A stretch of 64,000 nucleotides of DNA from Bacteriovoracaceae bacterium (GTDB taxonomy: Bacteria > Bdellovibrionota > Bacteriovoracia > Bacteriovoracales > Bacteriovoracaceae): contig JAIPEG010000001.1 of NCBI GenBank assembly GCA_021737405.1, positions 248,001-312,000 on the forward strand, written 5' to 3'. Below the pieces are notes generated by a model that had not been told where the DNA came from, did no database searches, and saw nothing but the letters and a program-made list of their open reading frames with translations. Every line of letters begins with the position of its first letter. Within the stretch, counting starts at the first letter, position 1. The translations under genes were made by a program, and so were the position numbers. Positions 36,843-46,093 of the stretch are shown one piece after another.

Positions 36843-37518
36843 TTTTCCACTCGTTCAATCCAATTCTTGTAAATTCAGACATTTTCCAAATTTGAAAGTA
36901 GTCCAAAAGGGATTTCTTATTCTCAGGACTAAAAAGTGATTTGAACCTTATATTAAGAGAGACTCTTGCAGCGTTTGTTGTGTTTAAAGAGTTGCCATGC
37001 TTTAAAAAGTGCTTAAAAAGAACAACCTCATTTTCCTTAGGCATCAGATAGGCCTTTTCTCCCTTTTTATAAGGGAAGAGATGCATCGTATTTTCAATAT
37101 GGCATTTTGTTAAAGGTATCCAACAGGTTACTTCAAAGGAAGAATTCCCCGTCAAAACATCTGAATGATTGGGAATGATTGAGGTTTCATCTTGAGGGAG
37201 ATGCATAACGAGATTGACCCGTTTTTGTCGCACACAATCAGGACCAATTAACTTTGTTATAAAAGGAGCGAGGGGCTCAAGAAGCCAATCGAGCTTCGCC
37301 TGATCACTATTTATAGTGCTGATAACTTTTAGCCTTTTGGTATTAATGTCCTGAGGACTTATATGATGGTGGATCTCTTCAAGTGATACCGATTCTTCAC
37401 AACCAGCCCCCTCTAAAATTAAGGAGCGCAAAACTGACAACCGCTCATCCCAATGATTTGGCGATACATAGGTGTAACCATCGGTGTTTAGCTCATTAAT
37501 CCAGTCGCATTGATTCAT
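36832..37518 (-). CDS. Sporadic-carbohydrate-cluster-type 2OG-Fe(II) oxygenase
   Basis: A 228-residue protein from the ATG at 37518 (MNQCDWINELNTDGYTYV). An in-frame ATG at 37581 lies inside the divergent aminotransferase and is not credible. IIPNHSDVL gives iron ligands His118 and Asp120, FLKHGN gives His174, and RVSLNIRF gives Arg185, which would bind 2-oxoglutarate; MHLFPYKKG and the CWIPLT strand agree with phytanoyl-CoA-dioxygenase-like enzymes. Family members occur beside LIC12192-type proteins in scattered carbohydrate clusters, as here. Probable role: hydroxylation of a sugar or its precursor. The promoter region gives it an almost leaderless transcript. Confidence 0.8.
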   Translation of the reverse strand: MNQCDWINELNTDGYTYVSPNHWDERLSVLRSLILEGAGCEESVSLEEIHHHISPQDINTKRLKVISTINSDQAKLDWLLEPLAPFITKLIGPDCVRQKRVNLVMHLPQDETSIIPNHSDVLTGNSSFEVTCWIPLTKCHIENTMHLFPYKKGEKAYLMPKENEVVLFKHFLKHGNSLNTTNAARVSLNIRFKSLFSPENKKSLLDYFQIWKMSEFTRIGLNEWKNED

Positions 37519-37524
37519 ATTTGC

Positions 37525-37534
37525 TATTATAATA
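37525..37534. promoter_or_regulatory. Palindromic -10 element between divergent genes
   Basis: TATTATAATA is a self-complementary ten-mer that contains a perfect TATAAT on each strand (37528-37533 plus, 37526-37531 minus). On the minus strand it lies only seven bases before the oxygenase ATG, so transcription would start at or one base from that codon (leaderless). On the plus strand the aminotransferase ATG is at 37573. No good -35 box was seen for either direction, so the call is tentative. Confidence 0.45.
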
Positions 37535-37572
37535 GGGAGTCCAACATTCTGGGAAATTTGGAAGGAAGATCT

Positions 37573-38730
37573 ATGACACAATGGCCCGATAGAAAATGGC
37601 TATGTGATGAGGTTATTGAAGCCGTTAATTACACCCTACGCTATTACAAAGATCTTGGAAAAGACCTTCCAGGCCAGGGTCATTTTGAAGATCGCTATTG
37701 CCAAGCGTTCTCTGACTATCAAGGCGGAGGATTTACTGACGCTGTAAACTCAGGAACATCGGCCATATTTGTGGCCTTATCGGCCTTAGGTGTAGAACCA
37801 AATAGTATTATTCTAAGTTCACCAGTAACAGACTTTGGGACAGTTTCTGCACTCATGCTAAAAGGCGCCCAAATCGTGCTTACAGATTCTAAGAAGCTTA
37901 GCTACAACGCGTGCCTTGAACAAATAAAAGAGGCTGACTTAAATGGGGTTAGTGGCCTCATTCTCACCCACTCATCTGGTGAACCCATCGAAGATATTAA
38001 AGAAATTGCACAATTTTGTAAGAACAATGGTTTTTGGCTTATAGAAGATTGCTCACAAGCTCATGGAGCAAGTATCTCGGGAAGAAAAGTTGGAACCTTT
38101 GGTGATATTGCGGTTTTTTCCACTATGTTTTCTAAAATGCACTCAACGGGTGGCTCAGGCGGACTGGTGTACACGAGAGACGGAGATTTATACGATAGGA
38201 TTAGATCTTTCTCAGATAGAGGAAAGCAGTTTGAAAGAGTTGGATTCGATTCTAAAAATCCCGAATTCATTCTTGGCCCTAGTTTAAATTTTAACAGTGA
38301 TGAAATTTCTTGCAGCATAGGTTTTGTTAACCTTGCGAAGCTAGACTCGGTAATTAAAAGTAGACAAGAGTTTTTAAAGAGATTGAAAGAAAAAATTTTA
38401 GAGCAATCTTTATCTTATGGAATCTCAATTAACATTGAGAAAAGTAGTCCCTACTTCTGTCCCATTTTTATAAAGCGAAGTGAGGAAGAGGCAAAGGACA
38501 TTAAGAACTATCTCGTAAAAAATAATTTCCCTTGTAATCCAAATTACTCTTTTATCGTCTCAGAGTGGGACTGGGCAAAAGTGAACATAGCTCCTCATTC
38601 AAAAGATACAAAGAATGCCATTGAATTTCGAAACAGAAGCTTCAACCTTCTCTTTAATGAGGTTTTTGGTGAGAAGGAACTAGATCTCATTGTAAATCTC
38701 CTTAAAAAAGCGGAGGAGTCTCTTGATTGA
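37573..38730 (+). CDS. DegT/DnrJ/EryC1/StrS-type PLP aminotransferase
   Basis: A 385-residue sugar aminotransferase or dehydratase-type enzyme. The start at 37573 (MTQWPDRKWLCDEV) is set by GGAAGGA nine bases before it; the upstream ATG at 37510 lacks one. Motifs: VNSGTSAIFVALSALG (phosphate cup), WLIEDCSQAHGA (PLP-ring Asp) and FSTMFSKMHSTGGSGG, where Lys188 would form the Schiff base. The Lys context FSKMHSTGG is close to the FFxxKxxTTGEGG consensus. Such enzymes make amino sugars from keto sugars; some are PLP-dependent dehydratases. It leads a three-gene operon with a GT2 and a radical SAM gene. Confidence 0.85.
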   Translation: MTQWPDRKWLCDEVIEAVNYTLRYYKDLGKDLPGQGHFEDRYCQAFSDYQGGGFTDAVNSGTSAIFVALSALGVEPNSIILSSPVTDFGTVSALMLKGAQIVLTDSKKLSYNACLEQIKEADLNGVSGLILTHSSGEPIEDIKEIAQFCKNNGFWLIEDCSQAHGASISGRKVGTFGDIAVFSTMFSKMHSTGGSGGLVYTRDGDLYDRIRSFSDRGKQFERVGFDSKNPEFILGPSLNFNSDEISCSIGFVNLAKLDSVIKSRQEFLKRLKEKILEQSLSYGISINIEKSSPYFCPIFIKRSEEEAKDIKNYLVKNNFPCNPNYSFIVSEWDWAKVNIAPHSKDTKNAIEFRNRSFNLLFNEVFGEKELDLIVNLLKKAEESLD

Positions 38731-39424
38731 TCATAGCTTTATTGTTCCATTATACAACGAAGAGGAAAACATTAAAGGAACAGTTGAGACCATAATTAAT
38801 AGCTCGGCCTCTATCCTTGATACTTATGAAATTATTATTGTAAACGACTATAGTACTGATAACTCAATGTCTATTTGTCGAGATCTTGAAGGCCAGTATC
38901 CCTTTATATATGTTATTTCAAATAGTAAAAACCTAGGTTTTGCAGAGAGCTTTAAGATTGGCCTAGATCGTAGCGCTGGAAACTTCGTCCAATATATTCC
39001 AAGTGATAATGTTATTTGTACTAAATCTCTTACAAAACTTTTAGAACATCGCTTTCCAGGAGAATTAACACTTCAATACTGCCTAAATCCCAAAGAGAGA
39101 GCGTGGTCTAGATACTTAGTTTCTAAACTCTATGGTCAAATCCTTAACTTTTTAAATAAGACTCAAATTAACTACTTCAACGGATTGCATATTTATCCTG
39201 GTGACTTCCTTAGAGGACTCAATATCATAGAGAAGAGCTTCTCTTTCCAGGCGGAAATCGTAGTAGCAGCAATCGCAAGAAACATAAGTTACAACCAAGT
39301 AGGAACGACATGTGCCTTTAAGGATGAGACCTCAAGTGCTTTAAGAATTAGCAATATCACTGGGGTGCTTTTCTTCCTTTTAAAGCAGATCTTTGCGACC
39401 TGTTTTCTTAGGAGACTTACTTGA
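38723..39424 (+). CDS. Family 2 glycosyltransferase
   Basis: A 233-residue GT-A enzyme. FIVPLYNEEENIKGTVE opens the domain, EIIIVNDYSTDNS is the conserved Asp pocket, and SDNVI occupies the position of the DxD-type motif. NLGFAESFKIGL is also typical. It is slightly short for GT2, and the C-terminus ends in a hydrophobic segment (GVLFFLLKQIF) that may contact the membrane, as in dolichyl-phosphate-mannose-synthase-like proteins. TTG start overlapping the aminotransferase gene by eight bases and the next gene by four, so the three are coupled. Confidence 0.85.
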   Translation: MIDHSFIVPLYNEEENIKGTVETIINSSASILDTYEIIIVNDYSTDNSMSICRDLEGQYPFIYVISNSKNLGFAESFKIGLDRSAGNFVQYIPSDNVICTKSLTKLLEHRFPGELTLQYCLNPKERAWSRYLVSKLYGQILNFLNKTQINYFNGLHIYPGDFLRGLNIIEKSFSFQAEIVVAAIARNISYNQVGTTCAFKDETSSALRISNITGVLFFLLKQIFATCFLRRLT

Positions 39425-40440
39425 ATAAGCTTAAGTGGAATCTCTATTCTAAGATTGTTTTAAATAATCTCTCGACACCACCTGGGCCCGGCGTTTTCTT
39501 TAACTTACTCTCATCTTGGATCGAACATAAAATGGGAAGATCCAATCTCCTCTCTTCTCCAAGCTCAGCCGTTCTCTATATTAACAAAACATGCAATTAC
39601 ACTTGCGGCTTTTGCTACAATAAAGACGTCTTAAACGTTGAGCCTTTAGAAGAAAATCTTTTCACTGTAACTGATTTAAATGAATTCCTTCAATCTGATC
39701 ACGGCAAGAATGTCTTAAGGATTGCTCTTATGGGGGGAGAACCATTTATTAACAAGAATATTTTCGACTTGATAAGAATCTGTAAAGAAAACCACAAGAT
39801 AGTTAATATTGTTTCAAATGGCTCTCTTATAAAAGATGACTACATACCTAAAATAAAATCTTCCCGACTTGATGCTATTGGCTTAAGTCTTTATGACAAT
39901 AACCCTGATCATATCGAGCGCCTATCGAGACAATTCAATCATTTTAATATCAACTACTGGGTTCAAACTGTCATTGATGGGACAAACCTTGAGAGCTTAG
40001 AAGAAAAACTCGACTTTGCCTCAAAGGCCTCAATAAAGAACTTCATCATTTCAAACTACAATCCTTATTTTGACGATATGTTTTCAAAGTCCATTAGAAG
40101 CGGGAATAACGACTACACTTTGAAAATCAATGAGCTCTCAAAGAAATACTCAAAAGAGATGAATATTACTTGGCCCACCATTCTTCCAATATCCAAAAAT
40201 GCATCTGGAAGGCCCACAAAGAAGTGCACACTGCCCTTTAGCTATATTCATCTTGATAGTTCCGGGACCATAGCACCATGCTGCTATCGGTATCCCAAAA
40301 TAGAGTATGGAAACCTCTATAAAAATGATGGATGGAATAGCCCATTCAATAAAAAACTTAGAGAAAACATGTATTCTGATGATGAGCCCATTGGGGAGTG
40401 CAAGGATTGCGAAAATCTCTATCGAAATCTTTACTTTTAA
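39421..40440 (+). CDS. Radical SAM/SPASM protein, cluster member 3
   Basis: A 339-residue radical SAM enzyme. INKTCNYTCGFCYNK gives Cys58, Cys62, Cys65; ALMGGEPFINK carries the GGE motif. The C-terminal KKCTLPFSYIHLDSSGTIAP followed by CCYRYPKIEYGN and ECKDCENLY is a clear SPASM domain that would hold an auxiliary iron-sulfur cluster. No peptide substrate gene is nearby. TTG start overlapping the GT2 gene by four bases (TTGA). It is last in the plus-strand operon and meets the minus-strand radical SAM operon ten bases later. Confidence 0.87.
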   Translation: MNKLKWNLYSKIVLNNLSTPPGPGVFFNLLSSWIEHKMGRSNLLSSPSSAVLYINKTCNYTCGFCYNKDVLNVEPLEENLFTVTDLNEFLQSDHGKNVLRIALMGGEPFINKNIFDLIRICKENHKIVNIVSNGSLIKDDYIPKIKSSRLDAIGLSLYDNNPDHIERLSRQFNHFNINYWVQTVIDGTNLESLEEKLDFASKASIKNFIISNYNPYFDDMFSKSIRSGNNDYTLKINELSKKYSKEMNITWPTILPISKNASGRPTKKCTLPFSYIHLDSSGTIAPCCYRYPKIEYGNLYKNDGWNSPFNKKLRENMYSDDEPIGECKDCENLYRNLYF

Positions 40441-40449
40441 AAAAAATAA

Positions 40450-41964
40450 TTATGTTAGCCTCAGTTTTTTCAAAACTAGATGTAATCCGATTTCGATTGG
40501 CCCTTGAGGAGAGCCTTTTTTTAAGTTTTTGATAAGGCTTCCTAGATAACGAGGATTTCTCAAAACACTAATTGAGTAGGCAAAAAGCATCATTGAATTC
40601 GCAACAAATGTATATAGTTGCTCCCTTGGGTACTTAAGTATAAGAAAAGGATTAAAAACCCTTCCTCCTGGAGAATTATTAGACTGATAGTTTAAAATCT
40701 CTTCGTATTCAGAACGAGTTAGATTATTTGTATCATAGGTCTTATCAAAGAGTTCACTACCTGGGTAAGCGGCAAATATAAAAATTACCACATTTTTAAC
40801 TCCCAGTAAGCCTAGTTTAATTACCATCAAAAAGGTTTTCATCAAGTCCAAAATTGATTCTTCAGGAAAACCAATGATGGTAGAGGTTTTTACTTCCATA
40901 CCTAAGTCGAGTGCATGTCTTATAGAGATGTATAATTTCTTATGATCTAGTCGTTTTTTTATTTTTTTTGATAATTCCACTGAACCTGTTTCAGGTGCAT
41001 AGGTTATCTTTGTTGTACCAGATTGTTTCAACAAAGATAGAATTTCTCGATCTAATATTTCAGAGCGAGTCCCAACGGCCATTTCCCATGAAATATGTGG
41101 GAAATTATGTATCAATGCCTCTAGTAGCTCTTTAAACCACTTTTTATTCACTGATGTCGAGAGGTCTTGAAATTCGAAATGCTCTATTGCATATGTCTCT
41201 ATGTCATACTCTATCTCTTTAACAATTGATTCAATAGAGCGCATCACATAGCGAGCGCCCCACATGCTATCTGCCGAGCAAAATGTACACTTATAAGGAC
41301 AACCCCTTGTCGAAATTATTGGCAATGTTCTAACACCAAGTTTAGTAGTTGAAATTTTTTGATCCAAATAGAAGTCTACGGGTATCTTACTCCAGTCTGG
41401 AAAGTGATCATCTAATAGGGTTATTCTAGGTCTTGGTTGAGTTTTCTTAATATCAACGCCTAACCTGTAATATATCCCTCCAACTTCTTCCAAGTCTAAT
41501 TTCTGTTCCAAGGCGAAGTAAAGTGCAACGAGTGAATCTTCTCCTTCACCGTAAACAATATAATCAACGGAAGGTTCATACTTTAGAGTTGGTATGGCCA
41601 TTGAACTTGCGTGTTCACCTCCTAATACAATTTTAATGTTTGGAAGTCTCTCTTTTATGTAAGCGCATAATTCTCTCACAATTTTAAACTCTGTGGTAAA
41701 CATCGCACTAATTCCAACCAAAATTGCATCTATAGGTATTTGAATTAGTATTTCCTCAAATGACATTCCCTCACAGTAAATATCTTCTTTAGGAGTATGA
41801 AACCTTTCCTTTTTTGCAAGGCCATCAATAACTGAATACTCAATATTGTTTTTCTTTAAAGCACTACCGAGATAAGCAATACTAATTGGAGGCAATCCAC
41901 TTCTTCCTACAAAAAAGCTGGAGCTATGTGAAGACATTTTAGGTGGCGATATTAGAACAATCAA
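40450..41964 (-). CDS. B12-binding-type radical SAM protein, paralogue A
   Basis: A 504-residue protein. Residues 1-150 form a cobalamin-binding-type Rossmann domain with ILVGISAMFTTEFKIVREL and IKIVLGGEHASS; as in many radical SAM relatives the DxHxxG motif is absent. The radical SAM core follows with STRGCPYKCTFCSADSMWG (Cys222, Cys226, Cys229). ITYAPETGSVELSKKIKKRL and KTSTIIGFPEES continue the barrel. A ~120-residue C-terminal part has hydrophobic stretches (GVKNVVIFIFAAYPG). It shares the same layout and about the same length as the genes at 43032 and 44561, with many matching blocks. Last gene of an eight-gene minus-strand operon. The substrate is unknown. Confidence 0.85.
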   Translation of the reverse strand: MIVLISPPKMSSHSSSFFVGRSGLPPISIAYLGSALKKNNIEYSVIDGLAKKERFHTPKEDIYCEGMSFEEILIQIPIDAILVGISAMFTTEFKIVRELCAYIKERLPNIKIVLGGEHASSMAIPTLKYEPSVDYIVYGEGEDSLVALYFALEQKLDLEEVGGIYYRLGVDIKKTQPRPRITLLDDHFPDWSKIPVDFYLDQKISTTKLGVRTLPIISTRGCPYKCTFCSADSMWGARYVMRSIESIVKEIEYDIETYAIEHFEFQDLSTSVNKKWFKELLEALIHNFPHISWEMAVGTRSEILDREILSLLKQSGTTKITYAPETGSVELSKKIKKRLDHKKLYISIRHALDLGMEVKTSTIIGFPEESILDLMKTFLMVIKLGLLGVKNVVIFIFAAYPGSELFDKTYDTNNLTRSEYEEILNYQSNNSPGGRVFNPFLILKYPREQLYTFVANSMMLFAYSISVLRNPRYLGSLIKNLKKGSPQGPIEIGLHLVLKKLRLT

Positions 41965-41995
41965 TACAGGCTCCTATAAAAAAACGTTATAGCTA

Positions 41996-43030
41996 TCAAT
42001 ATGTATATAAGGGATCCTTTGCATAAAGATAATGACAACCTATACATTTAGAGGGAGCCACTCCATTTTTCATCTGACTTCTTATTCTTAATAAATCTGG
42101 GGTATTAAATATATCAGAAGTCTCAGTCATCGGGTCACTAAATGCTTCCAATGGATACTGACAGCAAGGTAACACACGGCTCTTTTTATCGATCAAAATC
42201 ATATCCCATGGCTCAGAACAGTTTATCTTCGGATTTGAACCTTGCATATTTTTATGGACTTCACTCCAACGTAAAATAATTTTTGAAGAATAATCAGAAA
42301 GTAATTTCTTTTTAAATTCATTGTAATCTTTGCTAGAAAATATAGCTTTTCGGCTGCAACCATTTTTTTCAATTATGTTCTCAATTGTAATGAATTTTGC
42401 CTTAACCCGAATGGCAAAATTTATTACACTCTCAAGTTGCAGCAAACTCTCGTCAGAAATTATAATACTTATGTTTATGATCGAGAGCTCGGAGAGAGTT
42501 CTGATTTCATCCTCAAGGTGATTTGCTATCCCCTGATAATAGCTTATCGTGATTTGGTGTAACGGATTCTCAGTAAGTTTATCAAGGTATTTTTTTAAAA
42601 AAGTGCCATTTGTAATGGTCGAGCTAACATATGAATTATTATTTAAATAATCGACAATTTCGAAAAATGACTTATTTAACATTGGCTCGCCACCATATAA
42701 GCAAACCTTGGAAGGAGATTTAAGTATTCCTTTTCTTTCAAACCCTAATAGGTCGTCAAGGCTAATCTCATGCTCATCATCAACTTCGCCAACTTTATTG
42801 AGTTCTCCGACATAGTGGCAAAAACTACAATCTAAATTACACCTTTTGGTCATCATTAGATAAACATTTGGCGGAATAAACTTTACTCTAACAAACCTTA
42901 AACGAAACTGTAATCTAACAATTAAATATTTGACACTTATTAAGATTGAGTTCAGCAATCCTATCTTAATAGAAAACTTGGTTCCAAGAATAAAATAAAG
43001 CCAAAATGTATTTAAGTAAACTTTTAACAT
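41996..43030 (-). CDS. Radical SAM protein, cluster member 4
   Basis: A 344-residue radical SAM enzyme. The N-terminal ~50 residues are hydrophobic and basic (LYFILGTKFSIKIGLLNSIL) and may sit at the membrane. YLMMTKRCNLDCSFCHYVGEL gives Cys64, Cys68, Cys71, then VCLYGGEPMLNK holds the GGE motif. The C-terminal region INCSEPWDMILIDKKSRVLP, with CCQYPLEAF and KCIGCHYLY, is SPASM-like. It lies one base after the stop of paralogue B upstream (43032-44558) and 31 bases before paralogue A, so it is embedded between two B12-type enzymes. Its function is unknown. Confidence 0.84.
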   Translation of the reverse strand: MLKVYLNTFWLYFILGTKFSIKIGLLNSILISVKYLIVRLQFRLRFVRVKFIPPNVYLMMTKRCNLDCSFCHYVGELNKVGEVDDEHEISLDDLLGFERKGILKSPSKVCLYGGEPMLNKSFFEIVDYLNNNSYVSSTITNGTFLKKYLDKLTENPLHQITISYYQGIANHLEDEIRTLSELSIINISIIISDESLLQLESVINFAIRVKAKFITIENIIEKNGCSRKAIFSSKDYNEFKKKLLSDYSSKIILRWSEVHKNMQGSNPKINCSEPWDMILIDKKSRVLPCCQYPLEAFSDPMTETSDIFNTPDLLRIRSQMKNGVAPSKCIGCHYLYAKDPLYTY

Positions 43031-43031
43031 T

Positions 43032-44558
43032 TTATTTTATTAACTTCATTTTTTTTACTAGTGAAAATGTTACGTTCTCAACAGCTCCAATTGGTTTACC
43101 GTTAACTATGTTTTTAAAGGAAGAAATAATTTCTTTTGGATTTAGAGCACAACTTACAAAAAAGGTCGATACCATAACTATATTTGTTATAAGATAATAA
43201 AACTGAAATTTAGGTTCAGAGAAAAACTTTACAATATTAAAAACGCTCGGCCCCTCTTTTCCTGTCAAATTATAGACCCGCTTATTGTAAGAGTCATAAT
43301 CAGATTCATTGTAATAATCTCTTGAAAGCTCTGTTCCAAGAAATGGCTGATAGACAGAAATTGTTACTCCTTTAATACCAATAGTCGCCAATCTATAACA
43401 CATCACCACTGTGCCCAAAAACTCTCGCAATGTCTCGTTGGGAAAACCTAGAATAACATTGGTTTTAACTCTTAGTCCTACTTGCTTAGCTATTTTCATA
43501 GATTCATACATTTTTTGATGATTTATCCTCTTCTTTAACTTTTTGGCCATGGATACTGTCCCCGTCTCCGGCGCATAGGTAATGACCCTCATTCCGCTTT
43601 TATAAAGTAAGGAAAGAATCTCTTCATCCAAAATTTCACTTCGCGTTCCGACAGTCATTTCCCACGAGAAGGGGGGAAGGTCGGAAATCATTCTTTGGAG
43701 TAATTCCCTAAACCACTTTTTATTCACTGATGTAGCAAGGTCTATGAAGTCAAAATGCTCAACATTATAATCTCTAATATAATTTCCGAGCTCTTCAATC
43801 ACCCTATCCACACTTTTTGTGACATAGCGAGTTCCCCACATCTCATCATTACTACAAAAGGTACACTGATAAGGGCAGCCTCTGCTACTGATGACAGGCA
43901 TTGCACGATTGCCAAGCTCAGAGTAACTGAGCAAATTATCAAGATAGTAATTGACGTTTATTTTATCCCATGTAGGTTTAATATCATCGATATTTGTAAT
44001 TCTAGAGGGCTTTGAATTTTCCAGGACTTGCCCATTATCCATTTTACTGACAACTCCAGGAATACTCTTAAATCCATTTTCTTTATCAAATGTTTTTAGA
44101 AATATTTCAAAGCTTGTTTCAGACTCCCCAAGAAAAACTGCATCCACGCCCCTCTCAAATCGTAGGATTTGCTTGGCATCAGCACTCGCATGCTCTCCCC
44201 CCAAGATAATCAACTTCTTAGGGAAAATTTCTTTTATTTTCGTAATTAGTTCACGAACAATTAACCATTCACTCGTAAACATAGAAGAAATTCCAATCAC
44301 TTCCGTTTCCGGGCTTATTTTCGCTAAGATATCCTCTATGTATAAACCTTGAATATAATAGCTCGGAAAGGTTTTAAAAACCTTAGATTTACTACCCTCT
44401 AGTCCATCGATAACATCGTAGTCACAACCACAACTTTTGGCTATTGTAGCTAAATAAGCGATATTCAGGGGGGGGCCGCCTAATCTCCCAATATATAAAC
44501 TATTCTCAGGAGTGGTTAGTTTTGGGGGAACAATAAATGTAATGTGCTTTATCGCCAT
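43032..44558 (-). CDS. B12-binding-type radical SAM protein, paralogue B
   Basis: A 508-residue paralogue of the proteins at 40450 and 44561. It opens with AIKHITFIVPPKLTTPENS, aligns with the B12-type Rossmann domain (VIGISSMFTSEWLIVREL, LIILGGEHASAD) and carries SSRGCPYQCTFCSNDEMWG for the radical SAM cluster. The later blocks ITYAPETGTVSMAKKLKKRI and KTNVILGFPNET match the paralogues. The C-terminal part is the most different of the three. It lies two bases after paralogue C and one base before the member-4 gene, so translation is probably coupled along the operon. Confidence 0.85.
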   Translation of the reverse strand: MAIKHITFIVPPKLTTPENSLYIGRLGGPPLNIAYLATIAKSCGCDYDVIDGLEGSKSKVFKTFPSYYIQGLYIEDILAKISPETEVIGISSMFTSEWLIVRELITKIKEIFPKKLIILGGEHASADAKQILRFERGVDAVFLGESETSFEIFLKTFDKENGFKSIPGVVSKMDNGQVLENSKPSRITNIDDIKPTWDKINVNYYLDNLLSYSELGNRAMPVISSRGCPYQCTFCSNDEMWGTRYVTKSVDRVIEELGNYIRDYNVEHFDFIDLATSVNKKWFRELLQRMISDLPPFSWEMTVGTRSEILDEEILSLLYKSGMRVITYAPETGTVSMAKKLKKRINHQKMYESMKIAKQVGLRVKTNVILGFPNETLREFLGTVVMCYRLATIGIKGVTISVYQPFLGTELSRDYYNESDYDSYNKRVYNLTGKEGPSVFNIVKFFSEPKFQFYYLITNIVMVSTFFVSCALNPKEIISSFKNIVNGKPIGAVENVTFSLVKKMKLIK

Positions 44559-44560
44559 AA

Positions 44561-46093
44561 TTATTTTACAAGATAAATACGTTTAAGAAAGTTATGAACA
44601 CCTATTTCTAAAGGGTTCTTTGGACTTCCTGTAAGTGGATTAATGATTAAACTAAAAAACCTACTTGGGAAGCGAAACATACTAAGAAAATAGCATAAAA
44701 CCATGAAGACATTGCCAATAAAGGTATAGGCTTCTTCTTTAGGGTATTTAGATAAATTTTTAAATGAAAATACTCGCGCCCCAGCGGAGTTTATCATTTG
44801 AAACTTTAAAAAATTATTGTAGTCAGATTCGCTAAAGTTCTTAGGGTCGTATAGCTTTTTAAATATCTCTGAACCGGGATAGGGACTAAACGTATAAATA
44901 CTTACTCCCTTTACTCCATAAAGACCTAACATTAAGGCCATCTTGAGCGTCAATAATAGATCGATCAAAGACTCTTCAGGAAAGCCAATAATGATATGGG
45001 CCTTGACCTCCATGCCCAATCTATTAGCGATACTTATTGAATCAAAGAGCTTTTTATAATTTAGCTTTTTCTTTATTTTTTTTGATAATTCAACAGAGCC
45101 TGTCTCAGGTGCATATGTCAACTGGGTCGTCCCCGAATCACGTAAGAGCGTTAAGACTTCCTCATCTAATATTTCTGACCTGGTCCCAACAGTCATCTCC
45201 CAAGTAATTCCAGGAAGCTCTGTTTTCATTCTCTCTAGAAGATTTACGAACCACTTTTTATTAATACTGGTTGATAGATCTTGAAAGTCTATGTGCTGAA
45301 CATTGTACTTTTCTTGATAACTTTTCATTTCACCGATAACAGAATCAACTGAGCGCATCACATAGCGATTGCCCCACATCTCTTCGTTACTGCAAAATGT
45401 GCACTTATATGGACATCCTCTTGTGGCAAGCATCGGCATGCTTCTAACACCTACTCGAGAAAAAGAGAGTTTATTTTTTAAGTAGTATTCAACAGGTATT
45501 TTGTCCCAAAGAGGAAGGAGATCATCCACTTCGGTGATTCTTCCGCAGCTAGGATTTCTTTTTATTATTTGATCTTTTGTCTTATAAATAATCCCAGGTG
45601 CATCTTCCAAATAATTTCCATTTTTAATGTGTTCTAAAAATGAAACTAAAGTAACCTCACTCTCACCATAGAAAATATAATCTATATCAGTATCATATTT
45701 AAGAGTTGGCCCAGGCATTGCCGTCGCATGCTCGCCTCCGAGGACCAATATTTTATCGGGATATCTTTTTTTAATTTTTTTAATTAACTCTCTTACAATG
45801 AGATACTCATTTGAGAACATCGAGCTAATACCGATCACGCTAGAATCAGAGTCTATTGACTCAACGATCTCATCAATTTCAACACCGTGAATGTGAATAC
45901 CAAGTGCTTCGTAAAAGTAAGTCTTCTCAGTCGCCATGGAATCAATAATCTGATATTCAAAGCCAGCGTTATCAATGGCCCTTGCCAAATAAGCGAGATT
46001 TAGAGGAGGTGCTCCTCCTCGGCCAATATAAAACTTCGCACTATGGGAATAGAGCTTTGGCGGCGTTATAAGTGTTATCTTTGGTAAAACCAG
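44561..46093 (-). CDS. B12-binding-type radical SAM protein, paralogue C, CTG start proposed
   Basis: A 510-residue protein if it starts at CTG (46093). The first standard start is TTG at 45988, but coding continues upstream: LVLPKITLITPPKLYSHSA and YIGRGGAPPLNLAYLARAID match the start regions of paralogues A and B. Between a TAG stop and 45988 there is no ATG, GTG or TTG in frame. CTG at 46093-46091 aligns exactly with the ATG of paralogue B and has AGGA seven bases before it. The radical SAM site is ATRGCPYKCTFCSNEEMWG. GEHATAMPGPTLKY lies in the B12-type domain. Lengths of the paralogues (504, 508) support the extension. A frameshift or lost start codon is the alternative. Confidence 0.8.
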   Translation of the reverse strand: MVLPKITLITPPKLYSHSAKFYIGRGGAPPLNLAYLARAIDNAGFEYQIIDSMATEKTYFYEALGIHIHGVEIDEIVESIDSDSSVIGISSMFSNEYLIVRELIKKIKKRYPDKILVLGGEHATAMPGPTLKYDTDIDYIFYGESEVTLVSFLEHIKNGNYLEDAPGIIYKTKDQIIKRNPSCGRITEVDDLLPLWDKIPVEYYLKNKLSFSRVGVRSMPMLATRGCPYKCTFCSNEEMWGNRYVMRSVDSVIGEMKSYQEKYNVQHIDFQDLSTSINKKWFVNLLERMKTELPGITWEMTVGTRSEILDEEVLTLLRDSGTTQLTYAPETGSVELSKKIKKKLNYKKLFDSISIANRLGMEVKAHIIIGFPEESLIDLLLTLKMALMLGLYGVKGVSIYTFSPYPGSEIFKKLYDPKNFSESDYNNFLKFQMINSAGARVFSFKNLSKYPKEEAYTFIGNVFMVLCYFLSMFRFPSRFFSLIINPLTGSPKNPLEIGVHNFLKRIYLVK

